Assembly: GCA_001695595.3 (NCBI GenBank)
Contig: MBPM02000004.1
Span: 744,001-808,000, forward strand
Direction of reading: 5' to 3'
DNA length: 64,000 nucleotides
Source: Plasmopara viticola
Taxonomy: Eukaryota; Oomycota; Peronosporomycetes; Peronosporales; Peronosporaceae
This document shows, in pieces, positions 45,912 to 56,559 of the stretch. Made by a program: the position numbers and the translations under genes. Each line of letters starts with the position of its first letter. The first letter of the stretch is position 1. The notes under the pieces were generated by a model. The model was not told where the DNA came from. It worked only from the letters and a program-made list of their open reading frames with translations, and made no database searches.

Positions 45912-47243
45912 TTATGCATAATAATCACCGAAAAGTCGCCCATGATCGACAATTCTGGGCGCTTTGGGCTTTGTTGTACCGTTCTGAAGTAATTGGAGCT
46001 CTAGTGGAACCTTTTCCTTTCTCCGCTGCTTGTCACGGTCCACTTTGTCAGCTTTCAACGATTTGACAATAGCAAGGGATGCTGGTGCCTGCATTGTACT
46101 TTCAGGTACTACGTCGATGCGCAAATCTCTCTCATCGAACTCTTCTAACAACTTCTGCAGCCATGTAAAGATTTTGGTGCCCGCACCTCCCGCAATTCGA
46201 GCAAAGGCATTTTCAGTGAATGAGGGTTCATGAAATATTGCACGCAAGGCTGCGACTTGAAAAGGTGTCAATGTACCCCCTCGTATAGCTCGAAGACAAT
46301 GACTCCACGTCGATACTTGATGCAACACTTGACGACAATGTTGCCAGGGATAATTCGAGGGTACAAATTGCTCTTGCTGCTTTACAATATCACGCGGTTC
46401 GGTAGAACTTTCCAAGAGAATAACAAGACACATGAACAGATAATGTAATTCTTGAACAGGGGGTCGAATTTTACGAAGTTTTTGCCACTCTTCACGAGAA
46501 ACCCCCATCCAATCCAGACTTCCAGACCGCTTCGGGCTAAGACTCCTCGAAATCGCATTGTTTGACACAACATCGTCACTTTCCGTCTCTTGGTTTTGCT
46601 CAGCAAACATGGTTTTTTGATGACGAAAGTGGTTAATCCGGCCTTGCTTCACTCCTTTTCGGCCTCCACTGCTAGTAGCTTGGTGATATTTAGGCCATGT
46701 CGGAACTGTGTCACTCGTCATGACGCAAGTCGGCATTGCTTGCTGCAGTCGCTGCTCCGAAACATCGGCTCTGGGTGAAGTCTTGGCAACTTCGACAAAA
46801 TCGTGTAAGTGCTGCTCTATCGCAAGCTTGGCCGCTTCTGTGGCAAGCTTGAAAAGGTCCGGACCCCCTAACAATCGGCCACTAAGACTGGAGTCATAGT
46901 GTGCTACGACCACCACCACATTCGCCACTTGCCAACGCTGCAGCAAATACAACAGTCGGTCTCCGACTCCAATAAGTGCGTCATCCTCACACATCTCAAC
47001 CACTTCATCACCAGGGCCATTGCAAGCTGCAATGCGAACTCGAGAGGCTCGAGGAAACTCCTGGCACTTTCGCAACCGCGGCTGGTTTTTCAATGCTTCT
47101 GAGACACAATCATTGACATTTTGCCGCTCTTGAAGTGAAAGCATTGACAGCACAAGACCTTGAAAGGTATTTTTCTTCATGATTACCTGAGGACCCAGCG
47201 TCATGCGCTGATACCCCGTGGTCCCGCGCCGAGGAGAGCTCAT
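45912..47243 (-). CDS. Protein with a dynein-stalk-like helical region (443 aa)
   Basis: This is a single open frame without a visible intron. Residues about 255-370 are the informative part: LRKIRPPVQELHYLFMCLVILLE, a W-x-x-C segment (YPWQHCRQVL), LTPFQVAALRAIF, and FARIAGGAGTKIFTWLQKLLEE. The order (PP-V, C/LILL, W followed by a helix, P-V-L, then an A-G/A-x-x-x-x-W-V/L helix) follows the microtubule-binding head and stalk of dynein heavy chains. Dyneins are about ten times longer and no AAA+ modules are present here, so this is a stand-alone protein. The N-terminal 150 residues include a hydrophobic strand (VANVVVVVAHY) of unknown fold. Residues 180-250 are polar and probably disordered. 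Microtubule association is inferred. The start at 47243 lies only 31 bp past the stop of the acetyltransferase gene. Confidence 0.7.
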   Translation of the reverse strand: MSSPRRGTTGYQRMTLGPQVIMKKNTFQGLVLSMLSLQERQNVNDCVSEALKNQPRLRKCQEFPRASRVRIAACNGPGDEVVEMCEDDALIGVGDRLLYLLQRWQVANVVVVVAHYDSSLSGRLLGGPDLFKLATEAAKLAIEQHLHDFVEVAKTSPRADVSEQRLQQAMPTCVMTSDTVPTWPKYHQATSSGGRKGVKQGRINHFRHQKTMFAEQNQETESDDVVSNNAISRSLSPKRSGSLDWMGVSREEWQKLRKIRPPVQELHYLFMCLVILLESSTEPRDIVKQQEQFVPSNYPWQHCRQVLHQVSTWSHCLRAIRGGTLTPFQVAALRAIFHEPSFTENAFARIAGGAGTKIFTWLQKLLEEFDERDLRIDVVPESTMQAPASLAIVKSLKADKVDRDKQRRKEKVPLELQLLQNGTTKPKAPRIVDHGRLFGDYYA

Positions 47244-47274
47244 GTAGTCCTGCTTTTACTTATATATATACTGA

Positions 47275-47916
47275 TCACATGCCATCTTTATTTATAGTTT
47301 TACAAACACTTTTGCTTAAAATCTCATAGCTTTGCGAACCATCACCACACGCACTTGGCGACGTCTCGTCGATCGCGAAGCCTAGTCGGTCTCTATAAAA
47401 CCTCATGGCGCCTACATTGTTTTTGAACACAGTCAAGACAACGAGCTCCATTCCGTGCTTTCTTGCTATAAGAAGCACCAGTTGCATGAGAAACTTGCCG
47501 AGACCTTTGCGTTGTATGGAGGCAGCGAGTTGAATCTCGTACAGATAGAGCACGAGGGCACCTTCATCCTCTACAAAGCGATAGTGGACAAACCCCACAA
47601 GGACCTCGTGGTCATCGTACGCTAAGAGGTAGCGCGCTTCGGCTACAAACAGCTCCGAGAATTTGGCGTGCGCATCGTAGCCCCAGTCCGATGCCTTATA
47701 CAGACTTTTCATATTGCTTTCAAACAGACCAACAATGTGCTCTTGTGTCGCTTGAGACAGGCTTTTGGACCGCAAGCTGCGAATGGTCACGTTGCATCCG
47801 TTGCGCGTAAAGTGTGAGAAAGCTTGGAAGTCGACCATAACGTCGGAAATGCTATTGGCTACCATGAGGGTCGGGTGCGCCGGGGTGCTGCTATTGGCAC
47901 TGGAGCTGGACTTCAT
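47275..47916 (-). CDS. NAA40: N-alpha-acetyltransferase 40 (NatD), histone H4/H2A N-terminal acetyltransferase
   Basis: The 213-residue frame has the length and motif order of NAA40: NMKSLYKASDWGYD (residues 69-81), KFSELFVAEARYLLAY, GFVHYRF, then YLYEIQL (124-130). The acetyl-CoA-binding motif QRKGLGKFLMQ follows (135-145), then VLTVFKNNVGAMRFYRDRLGFAIDETSPS (160-188) and YEILSK (197-202). The GNAT signature R-x-x-G-x-G/A is RKGLGK here. NatD acetylates the N-terminal serine of histones H4 and H2A in cytosol and nucleus. No intron is apparent. The start at 47916 gives a serine-rich N-terminus like other family members; a later methionine (residue 18) is possible. The gene heads a tandem pair with the 443-residue gene at very short spacing, typical of oomycete gene islands. 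Confidence 0.93.
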   Translation of the reverse strand: MKSSSSANSSTPAHPTLMVANSISDVMVDFQAFSHFTRNGCNVTIRSLRSKSLSQATQEHIVGLFESNMKSLYKASDWGYDAHAKFSELFVAEARYLLAYDDHEVLVGFVHYRFVEDEGALVLYLYEIQLAASIQRKGLGKFLMQLVLLIARKHGMELVVLTVFKNNVGAMRFYRDRLGFAIDETSPSACGDGSQSYEILSKSVCKTINKDGM

Positions 47917-50900
47917 GGGCTAGCCACTGATTTTACTACTAGTTCATCTATTTACAAGTGCATATTGTATACCGTAAAATGTCTTGTACGTATAATGGGC
48001 ACAAACATTTTTAGGCACGAACATTTTAAAGACCTCAAGTAAATTTATTTCGCTGGCAAAGTAGCCAATTCATTTTTAAGCACCATACTAAAATAAATTC
48101 ATATATTTCCTGTAACGGATAATATTGGAGTGTATCTTTGCACTACAATTATTATTATCCTTCACAGGAAATTATTATCCCTTACAGGGAGTATATTTGT
48201 ACACGTTTATCGAATCCAAAATCGTGCTGGCAGCGCGGCCTCCGAAACGCCAAAAAATAATTACTCTAAAAGTAACATGGTTAAAAAAGAATGCCACAAA
48301 CTGCGGGTAGTAAATTTCTGTAAGAGGGTAACATTGATTTTCCAGGTACATTAGGTACTAGAGGTCGTGAGACGGCTTGTACATAATCGGGGTCTACTCA
48401 AAACCAATAGCTACTTAAAAAGAAGCCGAGGTGTTGGAAGTTATTTGAGGCAGAGGCACAATCGTCGATGTAGGCATAAAGTTCATTTGCTCTTAGGATG
48501 TAAGAAAAGATTTCTTGGGATTATCGTGCAGCTATTGCGCAACATTATGTACGAGCTTTAAAATTGTCTTGAGAGAGACCCAGGTGGTCAGACCGCGGCT
48601 TCTTTGAAGCGACCTCGGTCTTCGGAAGAAGATGGAAACCTTTGGCTTTGCAAATCATGAGCCGCGGTCGCTCCTCCTTTCAGCGCGGGGTCTCTCTACT
48701 ACATCAGAAAATTTCTTTTCTTTGTGGTGGCCTGCAGCCTTGACTAGTAATCGTCTTATGAATGTCTAATCTCTCAGCCGCATTGGCTTTGAGGCGGTGG
48801 ATGAAAGTTCTATCAGCCGCCGCGTGACCATTCGAACTCGCCTTACCCGTTCAATCAAGCTTAAAGACAACAGCTCAAAGAGATGCTTAAAGTAACGTGA
48901 AGCTCAAGGTTCTATTGTGATAACTATCCATCTTGAGACGTCCCAATATAAGGTCAGGTGCGTCGTCATCGTCTTGAAGTGGCGATGATTTACGCCAAAG
49001 CAAAACTTTCAAGACCGTTAAAGGTCCAATGAAACAATGTTTCGATCAGTAAAAAAAATGCTTAGCCTTCGCAGTGGTGGCTATTGACAAACGATAGAGA
49101 GATTACGATTCCAAGATCCGTATCATCGAGAGATTATTTGCCATCGTGGGATAGTGCAATCCTAACTCTTGCCCTGCTACTTGCATTTCGCTGACTGTTT
49201 GCAAAGTCAGATAACGATTTCTGTAAGTGATCTAGTCTCAAGCTAGAGACCAAAGAGGGTCAAGCTTCTAAGCCTTTCTTTATTTTGAAAGCCTCCGTGC
49301 CACGAAGCGTTAGCGGATGGGTGTCTCAACCCAGTTTTTTTGAAAAGTGTAAAGTCCGTAGAGGCACACAATCAAAATAATAAGTGCAATCTCAACCACA
49401 CATAGCATTTCGGTCTAGAAAGTAACGCCTCAGCGCTTAATTTGCACAGTGTATTTTCTGACTCTCGTGTCATATTCTGTTCGTTCATCTGTCTGTTGTT
49501 GATCTGCTGTAGACATCATCAAGCGCGATCTTAATAGTCAAAATGAAAGCTGTCGAATCACTGCAGAAAATTTGGGTTCCTGTTCGACACTTTCGTGTCC
49601 GGAAGGCCATGGTATGCGGATGCAGTATTTATCATCAGACTTGTTGTTCGCTCCGCAGCTTCGCTGATACCAAATGCACAACCATTATTTAGGTAGCACC
49701 ATGCTCGTGTTAACATCAACCTCTGACAGGGCAAAATGATGTCGAGGCTCATGAGTGTCAGCAAATAATCGCAGGTGCTGTATCATGAGTGGTCTCACAG
49801 GTTCTTGGCCACCCATTTGTAATGTAAAGCTACTAATCTGCTTGTGGAGACCGAAAAGGAAAGTATTTCTCGAGTAAACTGACCGCCAATTGGATCGAAA
49901 AATACCTCAAAACATTGTTCTTGAGCTCTTTGTCGTTCGGAACAACGACTCAAGCTGGGTCTGCCAGATCCACCATATAGTGGAACCGACTATCTGCCCT
50001 TTTATAAGGACGCAACTGCGAGCGCTGGTGAGGGGTCACACACTTGACGATAGTATTGCTGCACGCGTTAAGAAATCAAATTAAATGCTCTGAACTTGCA
50101 TCAGTTTCGCGTGCCTGACGAATCCGATTGTCAACGAAGCACAATACGAGTCAACTCAAATACTAGCCTGTACGGAAGCACGTCGGCGAGCATATTAGAG
50201 TTTGCCAGGCCTTTAATCTCCACGAGAATTACATTCCAGCAGAAACAAAGTTTTTTATTACATTAATCGCAGGCCGCAACGAAATATGGTCTGAGAAGAC
50301 CATAAAAGTTTTAGTTTCCGGAAGTTGCACACGTAACCTTACCAGTATTTTGATTGCTCTTTGTCCTTGATGATATGCCTGGATGAAGCGAGATTTTTTT
50401 TTCTTATCGAGCTGCAATAGGTGCAGCCGATGGCGTGTCACAAGCAACGTTAAAGGACTTTGTCTCGTCCGGCAAAGTCAGGACTAAAACCTGCTAAATA
50501 CTTTGGCTGGTGTCAATAAAGCCATCCTGGTACTGATTCTTTCAGAAATGGAATTTGCGAGACCCGCACAGCTCGCACTCGTTTATTACAATTACTTTGC
50601 GAAGACTAGCCACTTTTTCAACCCTTTTGAGGATGCAGCGCGGGCCAAGCCAGGACGGCTTGATTTTTTGCGTTTGTTGTTACTTACAAAGCAGCTAAGA
50701 ACTTTGGTTTCTGCAGCAAAGACATATTTGTCAGCGCAGGCTACCTTTTCTATATTTTCTTAAATCTTAGCCTGAGTGGCCCAGTATTGACTGAACTTCT
50801 TCAAAGCGGCTATGGACGAATATGTCGTCAAAGCGCAATCAGTCGAAAAATATTCATGGCCAATCAGTGTCGTAACCAGATGGTTGAAAGCCGCCGATGC

Positions 50901-53271
50901 GTTTGAAAGCCCTGTGTAAAACTTTTTTTTTTATACTGTACCGCCAGCCGCCGTGTGGAAAACATCCGACTCCCTCAGTATTTTCATTGTTGCATTGTAC
51001 AACGTACACCCGAACATATTTAAAAGCAACACGCTTAGCTCATCGATCAAACTATTTTAGTTGATCTCAACTGATTGGCGAAGTGCAAATCTCAGGACGC
51101 ACTAGAGGCTTCCGAGACTAAGGGTTTCATGCACTTGTACTCTTAAAGTCCCTCATCGCTCCTGAATCTTCTTCACAAGGTGTCAAGCTTTTAAAAGTTG
51201 GTTTGCATTGGTAACACACCCACCATGATCACTCAGGTCTTTGTCAGCAAAGTGCCCCTCTCCTACTTAAAACTACCGTTTCCCAGGCTTTAAGGGTGTA
51301 ACTTTTGTCAGCGGTACTTTGAAGCATTTGGTCGAGATGACGGTCAATTGTCAACTTCGGTCATGCCTTCGGTACAGGCGCAGATTATGTGCTCATGCTT
51401 TTTGCAGCCGAGGCAGCAACGATTGCTTCTTCCAGCAACACGTATGTTTATTGGAAATGGATCCGAGTCGACGGGTATGCGGACGTTACCACCATGGGTC
51501 ATATAAGACGCGAAATTTCAAATCTATGAAACGAGCTTATGGATCTATTGTAGTGCGATTTAAATCTTATTACTCATTATTTGCTTTCTAAAGCGGCAAG
51601 TGCGGGACGGACTTATCTTAGGATAGTCCAGCTTCCGTGTACAAGTTTGTGTGCGCGTCCCAGGCCACATGACACTGCGGTTTCATGGGTAAATTTCGAA
51701 CGCTTGGCTCGACGTCCCAAGTGAGAATGTGCAAACACCGCACACACGTGGTCATTTGCGTCCGTCTACATTTTGAAGCCAGATAAGAAGGTTCTAGTAT
51801 GTTTTCTTGAAATCATAATCTTCTCCGGCTTAGACCTCAAATTTAGCGCCTCGTGAGCCCTCGCTTCCTGAGCTCTAGAGCATAGACTCTGCATATAGAA
51901 TCTAGACACTATAGCGCTTCGTAGCTGCTTGGTAGCAAGTTGGAAGGCTGCGATTTAGCCGCCTTTTTGGGCTCTCCAAAGCTTGCATGTCTTTCGAGCT
52001 GTGCGAACTGCTCGCCCGATGGATGTGATAAGGTATTTCGATTTATCTCAGAAACTTTGCGAAATTTTAAGTATCAAGTATACCCGCGAGGGCTTAGATG
52101 GGATACCAGGTATAACAGCAGTACAGTTCGGTCTTTCGGTTAACGACCAATCTCTTATAACGATTGACATGCACAATAGATTGCAGATCAAAGGCCTATG
52201 ATTCTGTACAACTTTATTTTTTTCGGTCGTACTTATTAATTTTTGCATGCACTACTCAGGGTATTATTTTACTGCATGAATACCAATAGAGTTTCTTCGA
52301 GTACTTGTTCCGGTATTTTTGTATATGTCATATGTGATCTGACTTATACAGCATAGAAGAGACAGACATCTTTGCAACGTGACCAAAACACATCATTCGC
52401 GAGTTGTGGTTTTAAAGGTCCAACGATGGCATGCTGCGTGATCTGCGCATCCTACAGCATAAAAGTGGGGAGTCGGCGAAGGCAGGACCAGCTAGTCACT
52501 TTTTATAAGCAACCTTTGCAGGTAATTCATTCTTTATAGTTACGCAAACACCTTTTCTTATAGTGGTAGAGGGGGAAAATATAAGGCTTTGTTTTCACTT
52601 CGGGAAACATTTTAGAAAAGTTATCGATCACCATCTGTGAACAAGTCGTGTACATAGTCTCTTCACAAAGGGACGAAGACATTCACGCCGCTGCACAAAG
52701 GTGAGCTTTTGTAGTAAAAATAGCTTTTCACTTTTAAAAGAGTCTTAAAAAGATAGTGAATGGGTTGTAAAAAAGGGAAGCCTGTGAGACAATTTGGGCC
52801 TCAATCACCTACTGCTATCTTAAAAACGCACATAAAAGATACCCATGTCTTGAGTTTCTCATTGCAGCATAGGACTAACCTGTCTGTCGCCAAGTATTAA
52901 TTACAATTATGACGAACGCGACTACATCGTCGTCGGTCCTGCTAGCATACACAGTGTTTCAAGGACTTGTGTGTTTTCAGCAATATAAGTTCTACTTCAG
53001 CACAATATCGTACGAGCAAAAACTGCTGGTACCACTCAATCGAATGACACCATCATCAAAGCTCAGAATAGCTCAAGTGGTGGATAGCCTCATACGCTTA
53101 ATTACGGCTCTTTTGCCTTTGTGCACGTTTAGCCCACCATGGCACGGTATAGTGATGGTTGCATGAGATTAGGAAATTCTACCATCAGATTGTGGTACTT
53201 TTACCTTGGTTTTTAATTCAAAGCTCATTTTATACACAGCCCGCCCATCTCCAGATATAAACGACCGATCT
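47917..53271. other. Long stretch without a supported gene
   Basis: No frame matches a known family. Candidates considered were 50503-50763 plus (86 codons, FAKTSHFFNPFEDAARAKPG), 51319-51591 plus (90 codons) and 52909-53166 plus (85 codons, hydrophobic end). None has a partner, signal sequence or repeat identity. An imperfect duplication with the core ATTATTATCC lies at 48152-48198 and a structured hairpin at 48572-48697. Confidence 0.45.
48572..48697 (+). other. Two-tier stem structure, possible structured RNA or relic
   Basis: An outer stem pairs AGAGAGACCC (48572-48581) with GGGTCTCTCT (48688-48697), ten perfect pairs. An inner stem pairs GACCGCGGCT (48591-48600) with AGCCGCGGTC (48660-48669), also ten perfect pairs. 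A small TCTTCGGAAGA hairpin sits inside. Nested perfect GC-rich stems in AT-rich surroundings suggest an RNA fold or a small foldback element. It does not match tRNA, 5S or spliceosomal RNAs that I know. A TTTCTTTTC run lies about 14 bp downstream. Strand is uncertain. Confidence 0.45.
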
Positions 53272-53298
53272 TGTGCGAGAGGCAGCATGGGTATATAA
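53272..53298 (+). promoter_or_regulatory. Conserved lectin upstream block with TATA box
   Basis: TGTGCGAGAGGCAGCATGGG is followed by TATATAAA, 260-280 bp before the start of the lectin gene. It is the best preserved copy of the block shared by all lectin loci in the window. Downstream, CCCACATGGTATCCCATATG and ACACATCCCACAATC also align with the leader of the 7397 gene. Confidence 0.6.
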
Positions 53299-53558
53299 AC
53301 ACGCCTTGATGCATATTATTAATTAGCTGCGCTGGTATTTCAACACTACGACCCACATGGTATCCCATATGAATTTACCCCACGTCGACACATCCCACAA
53401 TCAATCCTACTTTCTGCCTCACAGTGCTTATGACTAAGTTTGTATTGCACGGTATTGCCACATGGTCGCTGGCACTCTATTCCAGTTTCCAGGCACTTGC
53501 CACTCGACAAGTCACTTTCAAATTTCCTTCCTCCCACCCATTCACCCAATCTACTCCA

Positions 53559-54179
53559 ATGAAACTCTTCTTACACGCTTTGGCGACGCTTGCGCTTGTT
53601 GAAGGCAGCATTTTTGAAAACAAGGAAAATCTCCAATTTTGCAGAATCGCTGGTGGACCCCACGGCGATCCATTTGATGACACCTTGTCCCTTGCAGCTG
53701 GACAATCTTTGACGGCGATCAAGCTCTGCAGTGGCCATCGTGTAGACGGCATTGGTGTTTCGATCTTGTCTACGGATAATACGCTGAATGAACCGTTTCA
53801 CGGCTCGGATAAGAATTGTCAAACGTACAATCTGGCCCCAAACGAGCACATTACTTCGTTTGAGGTGCACACTGCAAGACACCACAAGAAAACGCGCGTT
53901 TCTTACGTCAATTTTATAAACGATGAAGGTCATTCCTATGAAGGCGGCAGGATGTCGGACGATGAGAAGAAAATGAGTGGATGCAAAGCTCCTGACGGAT
54001 ATCACCTTGGTGGATTTTACGGGCGCGACGGGAATGAAATCGATGCGATCGCTCCTATATGGGTACCGATTGATCCTATTCAGCAGTCTAATGGGCAGTA
54101 TCCGGCTAACAATCAGCTTGCGAGCAAAGGAACATCTTCTCAGTATCAGGATGACGATTCTTCGGATGACTATAAGTAG
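53559..54179 (+). CDS. Small secreted jacalin-like lectin, copy 2 (206 aa)
   Basis: The start at 53559 gives a signal peptide (MKLFLHALATLALVEG) and aligns with the other lectin. In-frame codons upstream are leader. The jacalin domain runs from AGGPHGDPFDD (31-41) through LTAIKLCSGHRVDGIGVSIL, EPFHGSDKNC and HITSFEVHTARHHKKTRVSYVNF. It closes with YHLGGFYGRDGNEIDAIAPIWVP. Four cysteines match those of the 7397 gene. Unlike that copy, it carries about 35 extra residues of low complexity rich in Q, N, S and D (SSQYQDDDSSDDYK at the end). It is intact and under a well-kept promoter block. Sugar binding outside the cell or at the host interface is inferred. A polyadenylation-type AATAAA follows at about 54229. 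Confidence 0.87.
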   Translation: MKLFLHALATLALVEGSIFENKENLQFCRIAGGPHGDPFDDTLSLAAGQSLTAIKLCSGHRVDGIGVSILSTDNTLNEPFHGSDKNCQTYNLAPNEHITSFEVHTARHHKKTRVSYVNFINDEGHSYEGGRMSDDEKKMSGCKAPDGYHLGGFYGRDGNEIDAIAPIWVPIDPIQQSNGQYPANNQLASKGTSSQYQDDDSSDDYK

Positions 54180-54227
54180 TCAGCTCGCTATACCATGGCC
54201 ATTTCGCATTCTAAAGTTAAACAAAAA

Positions 54228-54236
54228 ACAATAAAG
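54228..54236 (+). terminator. Candidate polyadenylation signal after the lectin
   Basis: AATAAA occurs about 50 bp past the lectin stop codon, within ACAATAAAG. This is the canonical cleavage signal. Oomycete signals are variable, so the assignment rests on position. Confidence 0.4.
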
Positions 54237-54240
54237 CTCT

Positions 54241-55366
54241 TAATTTTGTTGCATAATCTACTATTTTTAATCTACCCCATTTGCACCTATGGCTAAGATT
54301 GGATTTTTGTCTTGCAATTTACAAGAGCAGACTATGTAAAGGCTTTTCGTATTAAAAGCTTTGTGTTGGCAGACTTTTAATGTCTTGATCCCAAGTGTTC
54401 GATGCTCTCTGCAAATATTTATCGCACTCAGGTGCCTCCGAGGTCTGGGCCTTAATCGTGGATTCTCTTGCATAAGTTTTCTGACCATGATTGTGGCACT
54501 AGGTAAATCCTAAATTTGGGAGCAAACAATAAGAAAGTGGCAAATTATACGTTTGCGTAGTAGCAAACTACTGCTCAGTCTGAAAACACGTTAGATATCG
54601 TGGGTTGTGGCTTTTTCACCACAGGTCCGTCCGATATTTTACGGCTGATTATTTTCTGTTGTCAAAAATTCTGGATCAGGTAACATAGATCCACTTTTAG
54701 TACGCCCGGACTTAAAGTACACCAAGGTATCAAAGGTTTTCCCGTACCACAATGTGGTGTTGACTACAAGATCTTTTTTTTTCTGATGTCGTAGCGGAGC
54801 AATGACCTTCTTCTTGGTATCAGTAGACATACCTAGCGAAAGCGGCGTTGCTGCCTTTACATGCAAGTCGTTGGTTATACTTGACCTTCACAATGGGATA
54901 AACTTCTACAAGTACTGCAACGAACGACAATTGAAATATGTGTCTGACTATCTGGCAAATCACACTGCATAGACGACTAAAAATTTGGCTTCATCAAGAG
55001 AAGGAACGCGACACTCATTCATAAGCACTCCAAGTCACTTGACACGAACCGGTACCGAAGCTCATACGCACATTAGTTGCCTTTAAGATTCGAGGATAGA
55101 AATGAATGATGCAAAACCATTTAACTTAGTTGGGCTCTTAAATGTTCACAAGAGGTGCTAATGAAGTCTAAGTGACGTTTCGTTTCTGCGGAATGCATAT
55201 TTTGCGTCTTCAACATGTGGGTGGTGACTTGAATCACTCATTGCAAATTTGCGGAACATAGTTAGAATTGCAAAGGGAGGCATTTGCGAAAGAGGTGCAT
55301 CGTATCTTGGCAATATTACGAATAAAAGTTACTCCAAAACACATATTGCTAAATACCATGTTTTAT
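54241..55366. other. Stretch without a confident gene
   Basis: A minus-strand frame at 54866-54639 (75 codons) reads fairly protein-like: KKKVIAPLRHQKKKDLVV, then LWYGKTFDTLVYFKSG. I do not recognise it and no continuation is found upstream, so it may be a gene fragment. The remainder holds nothing identifiable up to the LINE at 55367. Confidence 0.4.
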
Positions 55367-56530
55367 TTTTCGGAAAAGGTTGGGGTGACGCCCTCCTTCC
55401 AAGCGCGGGGGCTAAATGCTCGCGCGCTTCGGGCAGGTGCTCTCGGGCATCTGCAGGTCTCTAACGAGTCTCACCCTCGACGCGACGGTCTCCAGCACCA
55501 GGCCAAACCCCCTTCCACGCCCTTAACCGCGCCAACCGCATCCGGATTGGCTCCTTTAATGTGAATTCTCTAGGTTCGAAGCGCAAGAAGCACGAAACAC
55601 TCCCCGAAGATCTCCGGCGCTACCGCGTCGATAACCTTGGCCTCCGAGAAACCAAGATCTACGATAGAGGTGAGCACCGCATTGATGACTTCCTTCTGAC
55701 CCTGAAAAAACAAAAAAAAACGAAGCCAAGACCGAAGTCACCGAAATCCGCCGCCACTGCAACCCATCGGGCGCCACTCGACACGCCCGATCCCGAGGAG
55801 AAACCTGGCGCCACACTAAGAAGCTCGAAACACTCCTCGGCGATATTGAAGATCTATCCCGACGCAAGTCCCTGGCCACCCTCGCGCTCCACCGCCTCTG
55901 GTCCGTCTGGCTCCGCCCCACGCTCATCTCACCCAAGACCCGCACTCGACTGTACAACACCTACGTTCTACTAATTCTGCTATACAACTGCGCCATCTGG
56001 GCTCTTACCAAGTTAGAGCTCCACGGCCTCGAGAATTTCCATCGCCGCCAGCTTCGCTACGCTCTTGGCTATCGCTACTCCCGACACATTTCGAATGCAA
56101 GACTCTACGACCTCTGTGATGAGCGGCCGCTGAGACTACGACTGACACAAGCTCGCTGGCGCCTGTTTGGCCATGAACTTCGCCGCAATCCCGACATTCC
56201 AGCTAAACTCCAGATGCGTGCCTACTTCTTCTCCACCGCAGCAAAATGGCGCGGACGTCCCCGCACCACGCTCCCCTCAACACTCGACCACAACCTTGTT
56301 TCCCGTGGCTCCGGCTTTCGACTTCGGATAGCACAAGACCTCGAAGTGGTACGTACCCTTGCACAAGACCGAAAGAAATGGAAGACCCTCACGACCTCGG
56401 TGCTGGCTGCACTGCCCGCCGAACGAGACCCGACGTATGCGGACACCACTCTATGCCGTGGACTAGCCAGACTGAGCCTAGCACGTGCATAACTTGGCAA
56501 CGCGATAACGTAATACATTACATTACATTA
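55367..56530 (+). mobile_element. Internally deleted LINE-type retrotransposon, copy B (about 1160 bp)
   Basis: It has the same layout as copy A at 23456-24605. A leader begins TTTTCGGAAAAGGTTGGGG. A truncated endonuclease start follows (GSFNVNSLGSKRKKHETLP, then LGLRETKIYDRGEHRIDDF, about 55545-55700). Next is an A-rich junction (AAAAAACAAAAAAAAA) and the reverse-transcriptase C-terminal part (LYNCAIWALTKLELHGLENFHRRQLRYALGYRYSR). The frame is open from about 55975 to 56491, ending RGLARLSLARA. It ends with a repeated ATTAC tail at 56511-56530. No clear target duplication is seen. The deletion boundary appears to match copy A, so both probably come from one deleted master. Confidence 0.9.
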
Positions 56531-56559
56531 TGCTGCTATTCAACCTATATGAGGTTCGA

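Noticed and set aside
48572..48697. tRNA or snRNA call for the nested hairpin
   Set aside because: No cloverleaf, A/B boxes or known snRNA motifs could be matched.
55556..55960. 134-codon minus-strand frame, also seen as 24015-24416 plus
   Set aside because: Present at the same place in both LINE copies, but antisense to the endonuclease/RT reading; repeated only because the element is repeated.
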